Below, in pieces: positions 1 to 8,032 of a stretch of DNA of 64,000 nucleotides. The position numbers and the translations under genes were made by a program. Position 1 is the first letter of the stretch. Every line of letters starts with the position of its first letter. The stretch lies in the NCBI GenBank assembly GCA_022072125.1, contig JAJVIH010000016.1, forward strand, positions 229,205-293,204. The letters run 5' to 3'. The notes below the pieces were generated by a model. That model made no database searches. It saw only the letters and a program-made list of their open reading frames with translations, and was not told the origin of the DNA. The stretch comes from Myxococcota bacterium. Lineage in GTDB: Bacteria; Myxococcota; JAJVIH01.

Positions 1-981
1 TTTCCTCCCCCATTCCGCCGCCGGGACATCTCCGATCCGGGCCGGGCCCGCCGGATTCTGTTCCTGGCGTTGACGCTCCTGTGTTTTCCCTTCGCCTGCC
101 GGGCGCAGGGCTCCCCCCTTCCGTCCGCGGCGACTCCTGCCGGCGCATCGGCCCCGGCGCCGGATGAAACTTCCATCACCGGGTCCCTGGCGAACGGATT
201 GCAATGTTACCGGGAACTGGAATTTGACTGCGCCATCCGCGAATTGGAAAAGGTCCGGCGCGCCCTGCCTTCCGATCGCCAACGGGCGTTGGCCCTGGGC
301 GGCGTTCCCGCGCTACGCCACCTGGCGCTCTCCCACGCAGCCCTGGGGAACAATCCACTGGCGGTGCAGACCTTCAAGGAGTTGTTGAAATTGGACCCGG
401 ATTATCAACTGGATGATTCGTCCATCTCTCCGCGCATCAAATCACTGTTGGACAAGGCCCGGCGGGAATCCAGGAGCATCGCCCCGGCGCCCGGTCCCAT
501 CCAGCCGGTCCCAGCCGGAATCACCGCCTTCCCGCGCTGGGCGGCGCGGCTGCATGGCGGGGCCATTTTGCTGGCGGGCGATGATCAGGATCGCTACACG
601 CCGGGCATGGCGGTGGATCTGGGCGCCGGATACCGTCCCTGGAAAGACTGGGAATTCAGCCTGAACATCGGCTACCAGAAACCGGATCAGAAACCACGCG
701 GCGATCTGAACATGCTGGATATTTCAGCGTGCGCCGGTTGGACCTTCGCCGCGGATCGCTTCCGGTTGGCGCTGGCGGCGGGACCCGGATTCACTTTTTT
801 TGGGATCAACGATCTGGGCCAGGCGTCGGCGTTTTTCTTCCGCGGCGAGGCGCGCCCCGGCGTGGTGCTGGGCGGGGGATTCCGCCTGAGCCTGCTGCTG
901 CGGCCCGCCCTGTCCGCCGCCAGCGGCAAGGCCAGTTATACCACCGTGATCGGCGCGGGCGCCGAATGGGAGGGGCCATGA
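1..981 (+). CDS. TPR-containing outer-membrane-like protein (5' end outside window)
   Basis: The frame is open from base 1. The first in-frame usable start, a TTG at 70, would cut into a hydrophobic signal-peptide-like stretch (ILFLALTLLCFPFAC), so the true start lies upstream of the window. After an Ala/Pro-rich linker comes a TPR-like helical region (CYRELEFDCAIRELE, then ALAALG-type helices and a FKELLKLDPDY motif). The last ~150 residues alternate short polar and hydrophobic strands rich in Gly and aromatics, as in outer-membrane beta-barrels. The stop overlaps the next gene by ATGA, so the two are coupled. Specific function is not recognisable. Confidence 0.75.
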   Translation, partial: FPPPFRRRDISDPGRARRILFLALTLLCFPFACRAQGSPLPSAATPAGASAPAPDETSITGSLANGLQCYRELEFDCAIRELEKVRRALPSDRQRALALGGVPALRHLALSHAALGNNPLAVQTFKELLKLDPDYQLDDSSISPRIKSLLDKARRESRSIAPAPGPIQPVPAGITAFPRWAARLHGGAILLAGDDQDRYTPGMAVDLGAGYRPWKDWEFSLNIGYQKPDQKPRGDLNMLDISACAGWTFAADRFRLALAAGPGFTFFGINDLGQASAFFFRGEARPGVVLGGGFRLSLLLRPALSAASGKASYTTVIGAGAEWEGP

Positions 982-1877
982 AGACCTGGGCGCGAATGGC
1001 GTTCGCCGCCGCGCTGGGCCTGATGGCGTCTTCCTGCACGCGGGACGAGGCGGCGGCGCGCCGCGCCCTGGCGGATGATCTCGTGCTCAAACAGGAGTAC
1101 CGGCGGGCGGAGGAACTCTACAGCGCGGTGCTGGTGGATCTGGAGGCGCGCGGCGACGCGCCGCCGCAGGATCGCATCGCCATTCTGAAACGGATCGCCG
1201 AACTGAATGGCAAGACGCTGGGCCGCCCCCGGGAGGCCATCAAATACTACCGGCGGCTGGCCGATGCGGCTCCCAATTCCCCGGAAGGCCGTGACGCCCA
1301 GGCGAATATCGCCTGGATTCTATACAATGACCTGCGCAATTACGAGGAGGCGGTGCAGAGTTACAATATATTGATCAAGAGATCGCCTGCCGATCCGAAC
1401 CTGCCGGAATATCGCTGGAACCTGATCAACGCCTGGTTCAAGCTGCGCAATTACGGGCAGGTGCTGCTGGAAGCCAAGTCCTTCGCCGACGCCTATCCGC
1501 AACACGAACGGGCGCCGCAAGCCCTGCTGCTGATGAGCGACGCCCTCGCCCTGCAGAACCGCCGGCGGGAGGCCATTGCGACGCTCAACTCCCTGCTGGA
1601 GATGTATCCGTCCTCGCCGTTGCGTTCCCAGGTGCTGCTGGATCGCGGCGGCCTGTACGAACAGGAAGGCAACCATGACCAGGCCATGCGAGACTACATG
1701 GACGCGCTGCGGATTCACTCCAACCCGGAGTCGGTGAAGGTCAAGATCGCCACGCTGGAAAAAACCATCAAGGCCAAAACCGAAGACCCGCCGTCCGCCT
1801 TGCGTCCGCGCGCCAATATTCCTGTTCAGGGCGCGGTTTCCCCCGCCACCCGCGCGCGCCGCGCCGTTCCACGCTAA
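978..1877 (+). CDS. TPR-repeat lipoprotein
   Basis: ATG at 978 overlaps the stop of the preceding gene (ATGA). The N-terminus (MKTWARMAFAAALGLMASSC) is a lipoprotein signal ending in ASSC, so the mature protein is probably a lipid-anchored periplasmic or outer-membrane protein. The body of about 300 residues is made of tandem TPR-like helix pairs (YRRAEELYSAVL, AIKYYRRLADAAPNSPEGRDA, AVQSYNILIKRSPADPNLPEY, AIATLNSLLEMYPSSPLRSQ). This resembles BamD/YbgF-type scaffolds, but nothing ties it to those complexes. It probably acts with the TPR/barrel protein upstream. Confidence 0.8.
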   Translation: MKTWARMAFAAALGLMASSCTRDEAAARRALADDLVLKQEYRRAEELYSAVLVDLEARGDAPPQDRIAILKRIAELNGKTLGRPREAIKYYRRLADAAPNSPEGRDAQANIAWILYNDLRNYEEAVQSYNILIKRSPADPNLPEYRWNLINAWFKLRNYGQVLLEAKSFADAYPQHERAPQALLLMSDALALQNRRREAIATLNSLLEMYPSSPLRSQVLLDRGGLYEQEGNHDQAMRDYMDALRIHSNPESVKVKIATLEKTIKAKTEDPPSALRPRANIPVQGAVSPATRARRAVPR

Positions 1878-2045
1878 TCCTTCGCGGGCGCGTGGACGGC
1901 GGAACGCGGTTGTGGCGATCATCGCAGCCAGCCCGGCTCCTCCATCCGCAAACCGGAGGGGAGGTCCCCCGTCCATGACGGGATGGAGGCCCGGACTGGA
2001 GTGGGGGGGGCCGTGGCGCGGGATAACTGCGCGGGCAGCCCCCCC

Positions 2046-2077
2046 AAAAAAAAGCCCCCGCTTGCGGCGGGGGCTTT
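2046..2077 (-). terminator. Rho-independent terminator of the 3620-2096 operon
   Basis: Inverted repeat with 11-bp perfect arms (2051-2061 and 2067-2077) and a 5-nt loop. Read on the minus strand, the arm is followed by an unbroken run of eight T (A run at 2046-2053, partly within the stem). It lies about 20 nt beyond the stop of the minus-strand gene ending at 2096. The rest of 1878-2095 contains only G/C-rich sequence with no gene I can support. Confidence 0.8.
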
Positions 2078-2095
2078 GTCCGGAACCCGTAATGG

Positions 2096-2836
2096 TTATT
2101 TCCCGTCCGGTTTTTTCTCCGCGGGCTTGGCGGCGGGCTTGCCGCCTTTTTTCGCCGCCGTGTCTTTTTCATCGTACACCGCGGGCGCGGCGGTGGTCTG
2201 CAGGTAAGACCACCAGCTCGAAATCAGCTTGCGTCCCAGCTCTTCCTGCTTGGTGCCGCCCTGCTTCTTCGCCATGGCCTGCAGCTTGGCGTTGATATTC
2301 TTGAGCGCCACCAGTGACTTGGAAAGTCCGGCGCCCGCATCGCTCTGCAGGGCTGTTTTCATGGCGCTGCCCATTTCATTGGCGATCGCCAGCTCAATCG
2401 CCGCGGGGTTGGTCTTGAGTTGCTTGCGCAGGTTGTTTGAATCGCTCTTCAGCACTGATTCAAAGACCTGGTTCGCTGCGTTCGAGCTGAATTTGATCAG
2501 TTCTCCCGAGAAGTCCTTGAACATGTCCACACCCATGGTGCGCACCATGGGAATGCCCTGTTGCAGCAACGAATCGGCGAACTGCTGGATCATTCCAGGC
2601 AGGGCTTCTGAAAACTCTTCCTGCACGTTCTTGCGGACTTCCGGCAGGTTGCCGCGTACAGCGCCCACCACGGTGACCGCCAGGTTTTCCGGCTGGATGG
2701 CCTCCTTGATCATGGATTTCATCCACGCGAAGTAGATGAGAATGACAATCGCCACAATGGCGAAAGCGATGAGAGCAACGCGAAACGAGCGCTCCGCCGC
2801 CGTGGTTTCCTGTTCGAGATAGGTGCGTGCGTCCAT
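2096..2836 (-). CDS. Single-pass membrane protein with helical periplasmic or cytoplasmic domain
   Basis: I chose ATG 2836 (MDARTYLEQ) because an AGGGAGGGA ribosome-binding site sits just before it. The longer in-frame ORF has a shadow-like N-terminus. The 246-residue protein has one membrane helix near residues 18-38 (ALIAFAIVAIVILIYFAW), then about 180 residues of amphipathic helix, and a Lys/Ala/Pro-rich tail (AAKKGGKPAAKPAEKK). The architecture matches the gene immediately upstream, 10 nt away, so the two are probably paralogues working together. No family recognised. Confidence 0.75.
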   Translation of the reverse strand: MDARTYLEQETTAAERSFRVALIAFAIVAIVILIYFAWMKSMIKEAIQPENLAVTVVGAVRGNLPEVRKNVQEEFSEALPGMIQQFADSLLQQGIPMVRTMGVDMFKDFSGELIKFSSNAANQVFESVLKSDSNNLRKQLKTNPAAIELAIANEMGSAMKTALQSDAGAGLSKSLVALKNINAKLQAMAKKQGGTKQEELGRKLISSWWSYLQTTAAPAVYDEKDTAAKKGGKPAAKPAEKKPDGK

Positions 2837-2846
2837 GATTCCCTCC

Positions 2847-3620
2847 CTACTTTCCCGCCTTGGGGGCTGCTTTGCCGGCTTCCTTTGCGGGGACGGGATT
2901 TTTCTCCGTGCCCTTGAGGATGTTGTCGCTGCCGACCAGGGTTTCATTCATCAGTTCAAACCACAGCATTCCCACCTCGTCGGCGCCTCCGGGCGCGCCT
3001 TCCTTGCGGGTGTAGCTGCTTTGCAGGGTTTTGCGGATCTGCTCCATGGCGGCGACGTGTTCGTCCACCGTGTCGGCCAGTTGCACCACCGACCAGTGCA
3101 TGAAGGCCTCGCGGGCCTTTTCCAGCACCTTGTTCTGCGCCTCGACATCGTTGGCCAGTTCGGGAACCGCCTTGATCAGCGTGGCGCGCTGCTGGGCTTC
3201 GAGAGCCGCAAGGGACTTGCGCAGTTCATTGGTCAGGTGCGCCTCGGTTTCCTTGCGGACGGTTTCGATCTCGGTCACCAGCGCCTCTTCCAGCTTCGGC
3301 CCCAGTTCCTTGGTCTGCTTGTCCAGCGTGCTCTGGATGACCGGCGTCAGATTATCCACCAGCACCTTCAGTTCGCGCTCCAGATCGGGCCCCAGGCTGC
3401 CGCCTTCCTTGATGAAGTGGCTCTCCAGTTTGGCCTGTCCCTGAGGAGACAGCAGATCGGCTTTGACCATGTTGATGATGGACATGACATTGATGGTGAT
3501 GATCAGCAGGATGACCACCACGCCGGCGATGCGCAGCCAGAAATTTTTCGACTGCGCGGCTTTGTGCCGGGCGATCAGTGCGTCATCGGAGGCAGACGCG
3601 CCCATGCCTGGGTTTTCCAT
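2847..3620 (-). CDS. Single-pass membrane protein with long coiled-coil-like domain
   Basis: Start chosen at ATG 3620 (MENPGMGAS), which has a GGAGGGG ribosome-binding site 5 nt upstream. The 257-residue product has a short cytoplasmic head, one membrane helix (about residues 27-47, LRIAGVVVILLIITINVMSI) and a long charged helical stretch (LERELKVLVDNLTPVIQ, KELGPKLEEALVTEIETVRK). It ends in a Lys/Ala-rich tail like that of its neighbour. It is the first gene of a two-gene minus-strand operon ending at the 2046-2077 terminator. Function unknown. Confidence 0.75.
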   Translation of the reverse strand: MENPGMGASASDDALIARHKAAQSKNFWLRIAGVVVILLIITINVMSIINMVKADLLSPQGQAKLESHFIKEGGSLGPDLERELKVLVDNLTPVIQSTLDKQTKELGPKLEEALVTEIETVRKETEAHLTNELRKSLAALEAQQRATLIKAVPELANDVEAQNKVLEKAREAFMHWSVVQLADTVDEHVAAMEQIRKTLQSSYTRKEGAPGGADEVGMLWFELMNETLVGSDNILKGTEKNPVPAKEAGKAAPKAGK

Positions 3621-3755
3621 AGAAGCCCCTCCAGATTTGAGTAGGAACGGAAGTGATCCAAATGTAGCACCGCTTGCCCCCGATGATCCAGTGGCTTTTT
3701 TCATTCCCGGCCAGGCAGGTTCCGGAGTGCAAAATCCGTCAGTTCCGGAAGACGG

Positions 3756-3780
3756 AAAAACGGCCCCCTGGAGGGGCCGT
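3756..3780 (-). terminator. Rho-independent terminator of the ferritin-like gene
   Basis: ACGGCCCC at 3760-3767 pairs perfectly with GGGGCCGT at 3773-3780 around a 5-nt loop. On the minus strand the stem is followed by TTTTT. It lies 25 nt past the stop of the minus-strand gene 3805-4257. Confidence 0.8.
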
Positions 3781-3804
3781 ATGGATTGGACGTTTCCGGT
3801 TTGT

Positions 3805-4257
3805 TTAGTGCGCCGCCGCGATATCGCCCGGCTTGCGCAACATCTTGTCCACCTCTCCCAGGTGCATCTCTTCCTGGTAAATCAGGGTGCGGGCATATTC
3901 TTCCAGCATCACCGACTTGCCCTCCACCAGACCGAGCAACTCGTGATAGGCTTTGAGGCTCTCCTTTTCATGCTCCAGCGATTCCCGCAGGATCGCGCCG
4001 ATATCGTGGTTGTGGGTCTCCAGCAGAGGCCCAATCGCCAGGGAAGGATGCTCGCCGAGGTTGGCGATCAACTCGCCCGCCTGATGGGCGTGGTTCAGGG
4101 ACTCCGCCCCCTGCTCGCGCAGCCATTTGACAATGGGAATGCGGTTATAACCGTAGACCATGAAGGAGTAGTGGGTATAACGGACCACTCCCGCCAGTTC
4201 GAGTTCGAGAATGCGGTTGAGGGATTTGAGCACCGCGGCCTTGTCGTAGCCTGACAT
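3805..4257 (-). CDS. Bacterioferritin-like (ferritin-like diiron) protein
   Basis: 150 residues, close to the usual 155-160 of bacterioferritins. Start ATG 4257 has an AAAGGAA ribosome-binding site. The helices carry recognisable ferroxidase residues: LELELAGVVRY in helix A, LEHEKESLKAY in helix C, and YQEEMHLGEVDKML with its E..H in helix D. In helix B the usual ExxH is written ESLNH, one residue longer, and the methionine that binds heme in classical Bfr is not in place, so heme binding is doubtful. Expected role is iron storage or detoxification as a shell-forming cytosolic protein. It is a single gene with its own promoter and terminator. Confidence 0.85.
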   Translation of the reverse strand: MSGYDKAAVLKSLNRILELELAGVVRYTHYSFMVYGYNRIPIVKWLREQGAESLNHAHQAGELIANLGEHPSLAIGPLLETHNHDIGAILRESLEHEKESLKAYHELLGLVEGKSVMLEEYARTLIYQEEMHLGEVDKMLRKPGDIAAAH

Positions 4258-4629
4258 GACATTCCTTTCCGCGCGGCGGAGCAGTTCCTTGCGCGCCTGT
4301 TGATGTATAGGTGATTTCCGCCACTCCCGCCGCCAATGTTGTGAGATTACTCCCAATACTGGAACAATGCAAGAGATATCTGCGTGTTTTTCGTATTTGA
4401 AGGCGATATTCATTTTCATTTTCAGCCGCGCCCAGGCGAAGGCGCTGGGGGCGCTTCCCATCAGCCGTCATTTGTGGGTTGGGATCAGATGTTGATGGCT
4501 GGGAGCGAAGAACCCATGCCCGGGCCTCCGCCACGTCCACTGGAATAACACGGTAAATCACGTGATGGCTTGCGGGGTTCCTATCCGGTCTGTTACGTAT
4601 CATTCAGGCACAGGGGCCGGGGGAACAAC
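4258..4629. other. Divergent intergenic region
   Basis: 372 nt between the ferritin-like gene (minus) and the Cys-rich lipoprotein gene (plus). It holds the predicted minus-strand promoter at 4344-4372. The half next to the lipoprotein gene is less GC-biased, but I could not pick a convincing plus-strand promoter. Short ORFs here have no coding character. Confidence 0.5.
4344..4372 (-). promoter_or_regulatory. Predicted sigma70-type promoter for the ferritin-like gene
   Basis: On the minus strand, TTGCAT (4372-4367) is separated by exactly 17 nt from TAATCT (4349-4344). This is followed by an ~80-nt leader to the ATG at 4257. I see no good Fur box in it. The call rests on motif match and spacing only. 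Confidence 0.45.
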
Positions 4630-7101
4630 ATGCATTCAACATACCGCCAGAATGGGCCGCGCCCGCTCGTGGCGTTCTGGGCCATCTGGTCTTCCCTGAT
4701 CCGGACCAGGCTGCTCACCGCCGGATTTTTCACGCTGGCGATGCTGGTTTTGGGCGCCGCCGGATGCCTTCCCGGCGCCGCCATAGATCCCGCCGCCTAT
4801 CTGCCCGATCAGCCCAACGTCTCCCCTGGCGACGCGGGCCAGGCGACACGGACCGTTGAATCCACGCCCTTCTGCAAGTCCGACACCGATTGCAGCGGCG
4901 GACAACGCTGCAGCCGGGGCCTTTGTTTTTCGCATTGCAGCCTGCCCGCCGATTGTTTTTCCGGGCAATTCTGCGAGGGAGGCGTCTGCCAGGTCCGGGA
5001 ATGCGTGGATGACAGTTCCTGCGGCGGCGGCGAAAAATGCGCGGGCGGGCGCTGCATCGCCTTCTCCTGCAATCCAGACTGCACCGGGAAAACCTGCGGC
5101 GGCGATGGCTGCGAGGGGTTCTGCGGGCACTGCTTCGACAATACCTTCTGCAGCGCGGCCAGTTTCCGCTGCGAGGAAAAGATCAATTGCACGGATGAAT
5201 GCGCCGAAAACTCGACCGTGTGCGAAAGCATTTTCATGGTTCGCAAATGCGTGCGCGGCGCCAACGGCTGCGCCGCCCTCGCCGCGCCGGAACCTTGTCC
5301 GGAAGGCCAGGAATGCCAGCGCAACCGTTGCATTCCTAAAGATGCGCCCGATCCGTGTCTGGAACGCGAATGCGGCCCGGATGGCGCGGGCGGGAATTGC
5401 GGCAGGTGCCCGGAGCGGATGGCCTGCAACCGCGACGGCAAATGCGTGAACGCCTGCGCGGACGAATGCAGGCCCAATGAAAAGACCTGCGTGGACGGCA
5501 TCCGCATCCGGGTATGCGCCCGGGACGCCAACGGTTGCTGGGTGCTGAAACCAGAAGTCTGCCCCGCCGGACAGACCTGCAGAAACAACGCATGCGCGTC
5601 ATGCGAGCCCGAGAATGATTGGACTTTCTGTTCCCGCATGGGCGCACAATGCGGTCCTGTCACTGGCGCGGACAACTGCGGCGATTCCCGTTCGGTCTCG
5701 TGTGGAAGCTGCACGCCGCCGCTGACCTGCGGCGGCGGCGGACAGTCAAACCTCTGCGGCTGCGCGCCCAAATCGAAACCGGACGCCTGCGCGGGGAAAA
5801 CCTGCGGCGCCGCCGATGATGGATGCGGCGTCATGCTGGCCTGCGGCGAATGCCCGCAAGGGGAGGTCTGCGCGGGGATCGGCTTGTGCTGCAAGCCGGA
5901 AAGCGACGCGGATTTCTGCTCGCGCCAGGGCAAAACCTGTGGAAATTTCAAGGGCGCGGACAATTGCGGCAACGGCCGCCTCGCCGATTGCGGCGCCTGC
6001 CAGGGCCGGGATACCTGCGGCGGCGGCGGACAGCCAAACCTCTGCGGTTGCACGCCCAAACCGAAACCGGACGCCTGCGCGGGCCGCGTCTGCGGTTTCG
6101 CCGACAACGGATGCTCGGCCATCGAATGCGGAAGCTGTCCCAGCGGCCAGTTTTGCAACGCCAGCGGTCAGTGCCAGAACACCTGCACGCCCGAATCCGA
6201 CAGCGCCTTCTGTTCCCGCCTGGGCAAGAACTGCAATAGCGTGACCGCCGCGGACAATTGCGGAACCTCTCGCACGGTCAACTGCGGATCGTGTTCCAGC
6301 CCCAACACCTGCGGCGGCGGCGGAACCGCCAATGTCTGCGGATGCACGCCCAATTCAAAATCCTCGGCCTGTTCCGGCCGGCAATGCGGAACCACCGGCA
6401 ATGGCTGCGGCGGAACACACGATTGCGGAACCTGCACCGGCGGCCAGACCTGCAATGGCGGCGGGCAATGCGCGGGGGGTGGATGCACGCCTGAATCCGA
6501 TAGCGCCTTTTGTTCCCGCATGGGCAAAAACTGCGGGGTATTTGTTGGAACCGACAACTGCGGCGCCACCCGCACCGCCAACTGCGGAAGCTGCCCATCC
6601 GGAACCAGTTACTGTAGCAGCAACGTTTGTGTGAATTGCCCATCCAACTGGTGCAAGGACAATGGCAAGTCGAGCGGCAACCATTGCGGCGGCTCCACGC
6701 TCTATACTTGCGGCCCCGACGGCAACCTCTGCCCGTCCGTGCTGGGTCAGAGCAGTTGCCAGTATGGTTGCAGCAACGGCGCCTGCGTGGTTCCACAATG
6801 CACCAGCGGCCCCTGTTGCAATACCTCAACCGGGAAGTTCCATTCGTCCACCCAATCCTGCAACTCAGGCGCCGAGGGACGATGCAGCGGAACCTGCCCG
6901 CAGCGGATTGAACGGCGGAACTACACGATTTATTGCAGCGGTTCTTCCTCCAGTTGCAATGGGTCCATCAGCTATGGCTCCTGGAGCACCATGCAAACCT
7001 GTTCAGCCAACCAATCCTGTTATTCTCCCGGCGGCACGCCCACATGTTACAACTGTCCAACCGGCCAGACCTGCAAAGGCGCGGGAAACTGCGCTCCGTA
7101 G
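4630..7101 (+). CDS. Cysteine-rich repeat lipoprotein
   Basis: ATG 4630 follows a GGGGGAAC ribosome-binding site. The N-terminus has a hydrophobic stretch and lipobox (LVLGAAGC), so a lipid-anchored surface protein of about 823 residues is expected. The mature part is extremely rich in Cys and Gly. From 5602 it contains three units of 96, 98 and 100 residues plus a partial fourth, each with a PESD..FCSR.GK.C...DNCG..R...CG.C core, then CGGGG..N.CGC.P and a CG.CP.G..C segment. Upstream modules also look like short disulfide-rich domains (CTGKTCGGDGCEGFCGHC). Such repeats occur in exported proteins of Myxococcota and relatives. A role in adhesion or envelope structure is possible but not shown. 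The long opposite-strand ORF here is a codon-bias shadow. Confidence 0.85.
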   Translation: MHSTYRQNGPRPLVAFWAIWSSLIRTRLLTAGFFTLAMLVLGAAGCLPGAAIDPAAYLPDQPNVSPGDAGQATRTVESTPFCKSDTDCSGGQRCSRGLCFSHCSLPADCFSGQFCEGGVCQVRECVDDSSCGGGEKCAGGRCIAFSCNPDCTGKTCGGDGCEGFCGHCFDNTFCSAASFRCEEKINCTDECAENSTVCESIFMVRKCVRGANGCAALAAPEPCPEGQECQRNRCIPKDAPDPCLERECGPDGAGGNCGRCPERMACNRDGKCVNACADECRPNEKTCVDGIRIRVCARDANGCWVLKPEVCPAGQTCRNNACASCEPENDWTFCSRMGAQCGPVTGADNCGDSRSVSCGSCTPPLTCGGGGQSNLCGCAPKSKPDACAGKTCGAADDGCGVMLACGECPQGEVCAGIGLCCKPESDADFCSRQGKTCGNFKGADNCGNGRLADCGACQGRDTCGGGGQPNLCGCTPKPKPDACAGRVCGFADNGCSAIECGSCPSGQFCNASGQCQNTCTPESDSAFCSRLGKNCNSVTAADNCGTSRTVNCGSCSSPNTCGGGGTANVCGCTPNSKSSACSGRQCGTTGNGCGGTHDCGTCTGGQTCNGGGQCAGGGCTPESDSAFCSRMGKNCGVFVGTDNCGATRTANCGSCPSGTSYCSSNVCVNCPSNWCKDNGKSSGNHCGGSTLYTCGPDGNLCPSVLGQSSCQYGCSNGACVVPQCTSGPCCNTSTGKFHSSTQSCNSGAEGRCSGTCPQRIERRNYTIYCSGSSSSCNGSISYGSWSTMQTCSANQSCYSPGGTPTCYNCPTGQTCKGAGNCAP
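5602..6640 (+). repeat. In-gene tandem repeat, ~290-300 nt period
   Basis: The repeat starts, defined by the Cys of C(E/K/T)PE(N/S)D, fall at 5602, 5890, 6184 and 6484. Spacings are 288, 294 and 300 nt, all multiples of three. The last unit breaks off near 6640. Similarity is clear at the protein level and partly at the DNA level (for example the recurrent tgcggcggcggcgga). This points to duplication within the gene. Confidence 0.8.
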
Positions 7102-7179
7102 AGCGGGGACATTGCGGGTTGTCCGCCGCCGTCAAATCAGGTAGCTGTTGATGCAAATAGTTTCAGGAGGGTGAACGGC

Positions 7180-7644
7180 ATGCGGAAATCACGAAGATGG
7201 ACTGGAATGGCGATGGCGGCCCTGCTGTTGATCCCGGCGCCGGCGTTTGCGGACGCCATCAATCCGGATGAATCGGCGTGCCAGGGAAAGAAGGCGGGCG
7301 ATTCGTGTGAAGGCGGAAAAAGCTGCGCCTCCGCCACCTGCAGCCGGCTGGATTACAGCGATGGCTCCCCTCCCACGACAAAGGAATACGCCTGCCTGCT
7401 ATGCAAGGATCCCGCATCCGCCAGCGACGCCGCCGCGCCGGACAACGCCCCAGCCCAGGATGTGGGGGTGAAAGTGGATGCTTCCATCACCATTGACGCC
7501 TCGACGGGCGATGCGGGCGCCGCCAAGGGCGACAGCGGTTGTGGCTGCGATCTGGGCGTCCGCCGGTCTGGCTGGTTGTCGCTGGGCAGCCTTCTGACAG
7601 GCCTTGCGCTGGCGATGGGTCTGATCCGCCGCCGCGCGGGATAG
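7180..7644 (+). CDS. Small secreted protein with MYXO-CTERM-like sorting tail
   Basis: ATG 7180 is placed by a perfect AGGAGG at 7165-7170. The earlier in-frame GTG at 7171 directly abuts that site and cannot be used. The 154-residue protein has a signal peptide (MAALLLIPAPAFADA), four Cys in a short N-terminal module (SACQGKKAGDSCEGGKSC), an Asp/Ala-rich linker and a C-terminus reading GCGCDL, a hydrophobic helix (LSLGSLLTGLALAMGLI) and RRRAG. That is the GC-motif, transmembrane and Arg-cluster plan of MYXO-CTERM surface-sorting tags. It follows the Cys-rich lipoprotein by about 80 nt. Molecular role unknown. Confidence 0.75.
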   Translation: MRKSRRWTGMAMAALLLIPAPAFADAINPDESACQGKKAGDSCEGGKSCASATCSRLDYSDGSPPTTKEYACLLCKDPASASDAAAPDNAPAQDVGVKVDASITIDASTGDAGAAKGDSGCGCDLGVRRSGWLSLGSLLTGLALAMGLIRRRAG

Positions 7645-7675
7645 CCTCACGCATGGCTTGCTTCTGGGGCCGGCC

Positions 7676-7879
7676 TTATGGCTGACGCGCCATGGGACTG
7701 AAGCCGCCCGTCCGTTCCGGGCGCCGTCTGGCGGAGCGTGCCGCTCTGCCTGTATCAACCGGCATCCCCTGCTCCTCCCGGTGGAAGACGCCAGATTGGC
7801 CGCCGTTCTTATCGAGCAGGCGCACCTGGCCGATTTTCGCCGGATTGTCCAGTTCCTCGACCATGCCGTACCGGATCAT
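7676..7879 (-). CDS. Possible small protein, 67 aa (uncertain)
   Basis: ATG 7879 is preceded by a GAGGGGGCG stretch. The first 45 codons show the high-GC third-position bias of real genes here and read MIRYGMVEELDNPAKIGQVR, LLDKNGG, VFHREEQGMP. The last 20 residues (RAARSARRRPERTGG) look random. Just upstream another frame reads ARIVKGGRKAMEREKQA and then stops, also protein-like, so this may be a decayed or frameshifted gene. It lies in the 388-nt gap 7645-8032, which otherwise holds only the promoter at 7947-7975. No homologue recognised. Confidence 0.3.
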   Translation of the reverse strand: MIRYGMVEELDNPAKIGQVRLLDKNGGQSGVFHREEQGMPVDTGRAARSARRRPERTGGFSPMARQP

Positions 7880-7946
7880 GTCCGCCCCCTCATGCCTGTT
7901 TCTCCCGCTCCATGGCCTTCCGGCCGCCTTTGACGATGCGCGCTGA

Positions 7947-7975
7947 TTGTAATCCGTTCGCAGGGTCTTTATAAT
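7947..7975 (+). promoter_or_regulatory. Strong predicted sigma70-type promoter
   Basis: TTGTAA (7947-7952), 17-nt spacer, perfect TATAAT (7970-7975). The leader to the ATG at 8033 is about 50 nt and contains an AAGGAG. It drives the G1P dehydrogenase/UDG/LOG operon. Confidence 0.7.
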
Positions 7976-8032
7976 AGCATCAATTGTCGCCAGGTTTCGA
8001 CCCGTTTCCCTTCCAAGGAGAACTTTTCCGCC

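Noticed and set aside
1900-2045. Possible riboswitch from several short G/C stems
   Set aside because: The stems do not form a known aptamer pattern, and it follows two convergent genes instead of leading one.
4809-6158. 449-residue minus-strand frame rich in Pro, Gln and His
   Set aside because: It mirrors the Cys/Gly repeats of the lipoprotein on the other strand. The apparent repeats in it are reflections of the same DNA.
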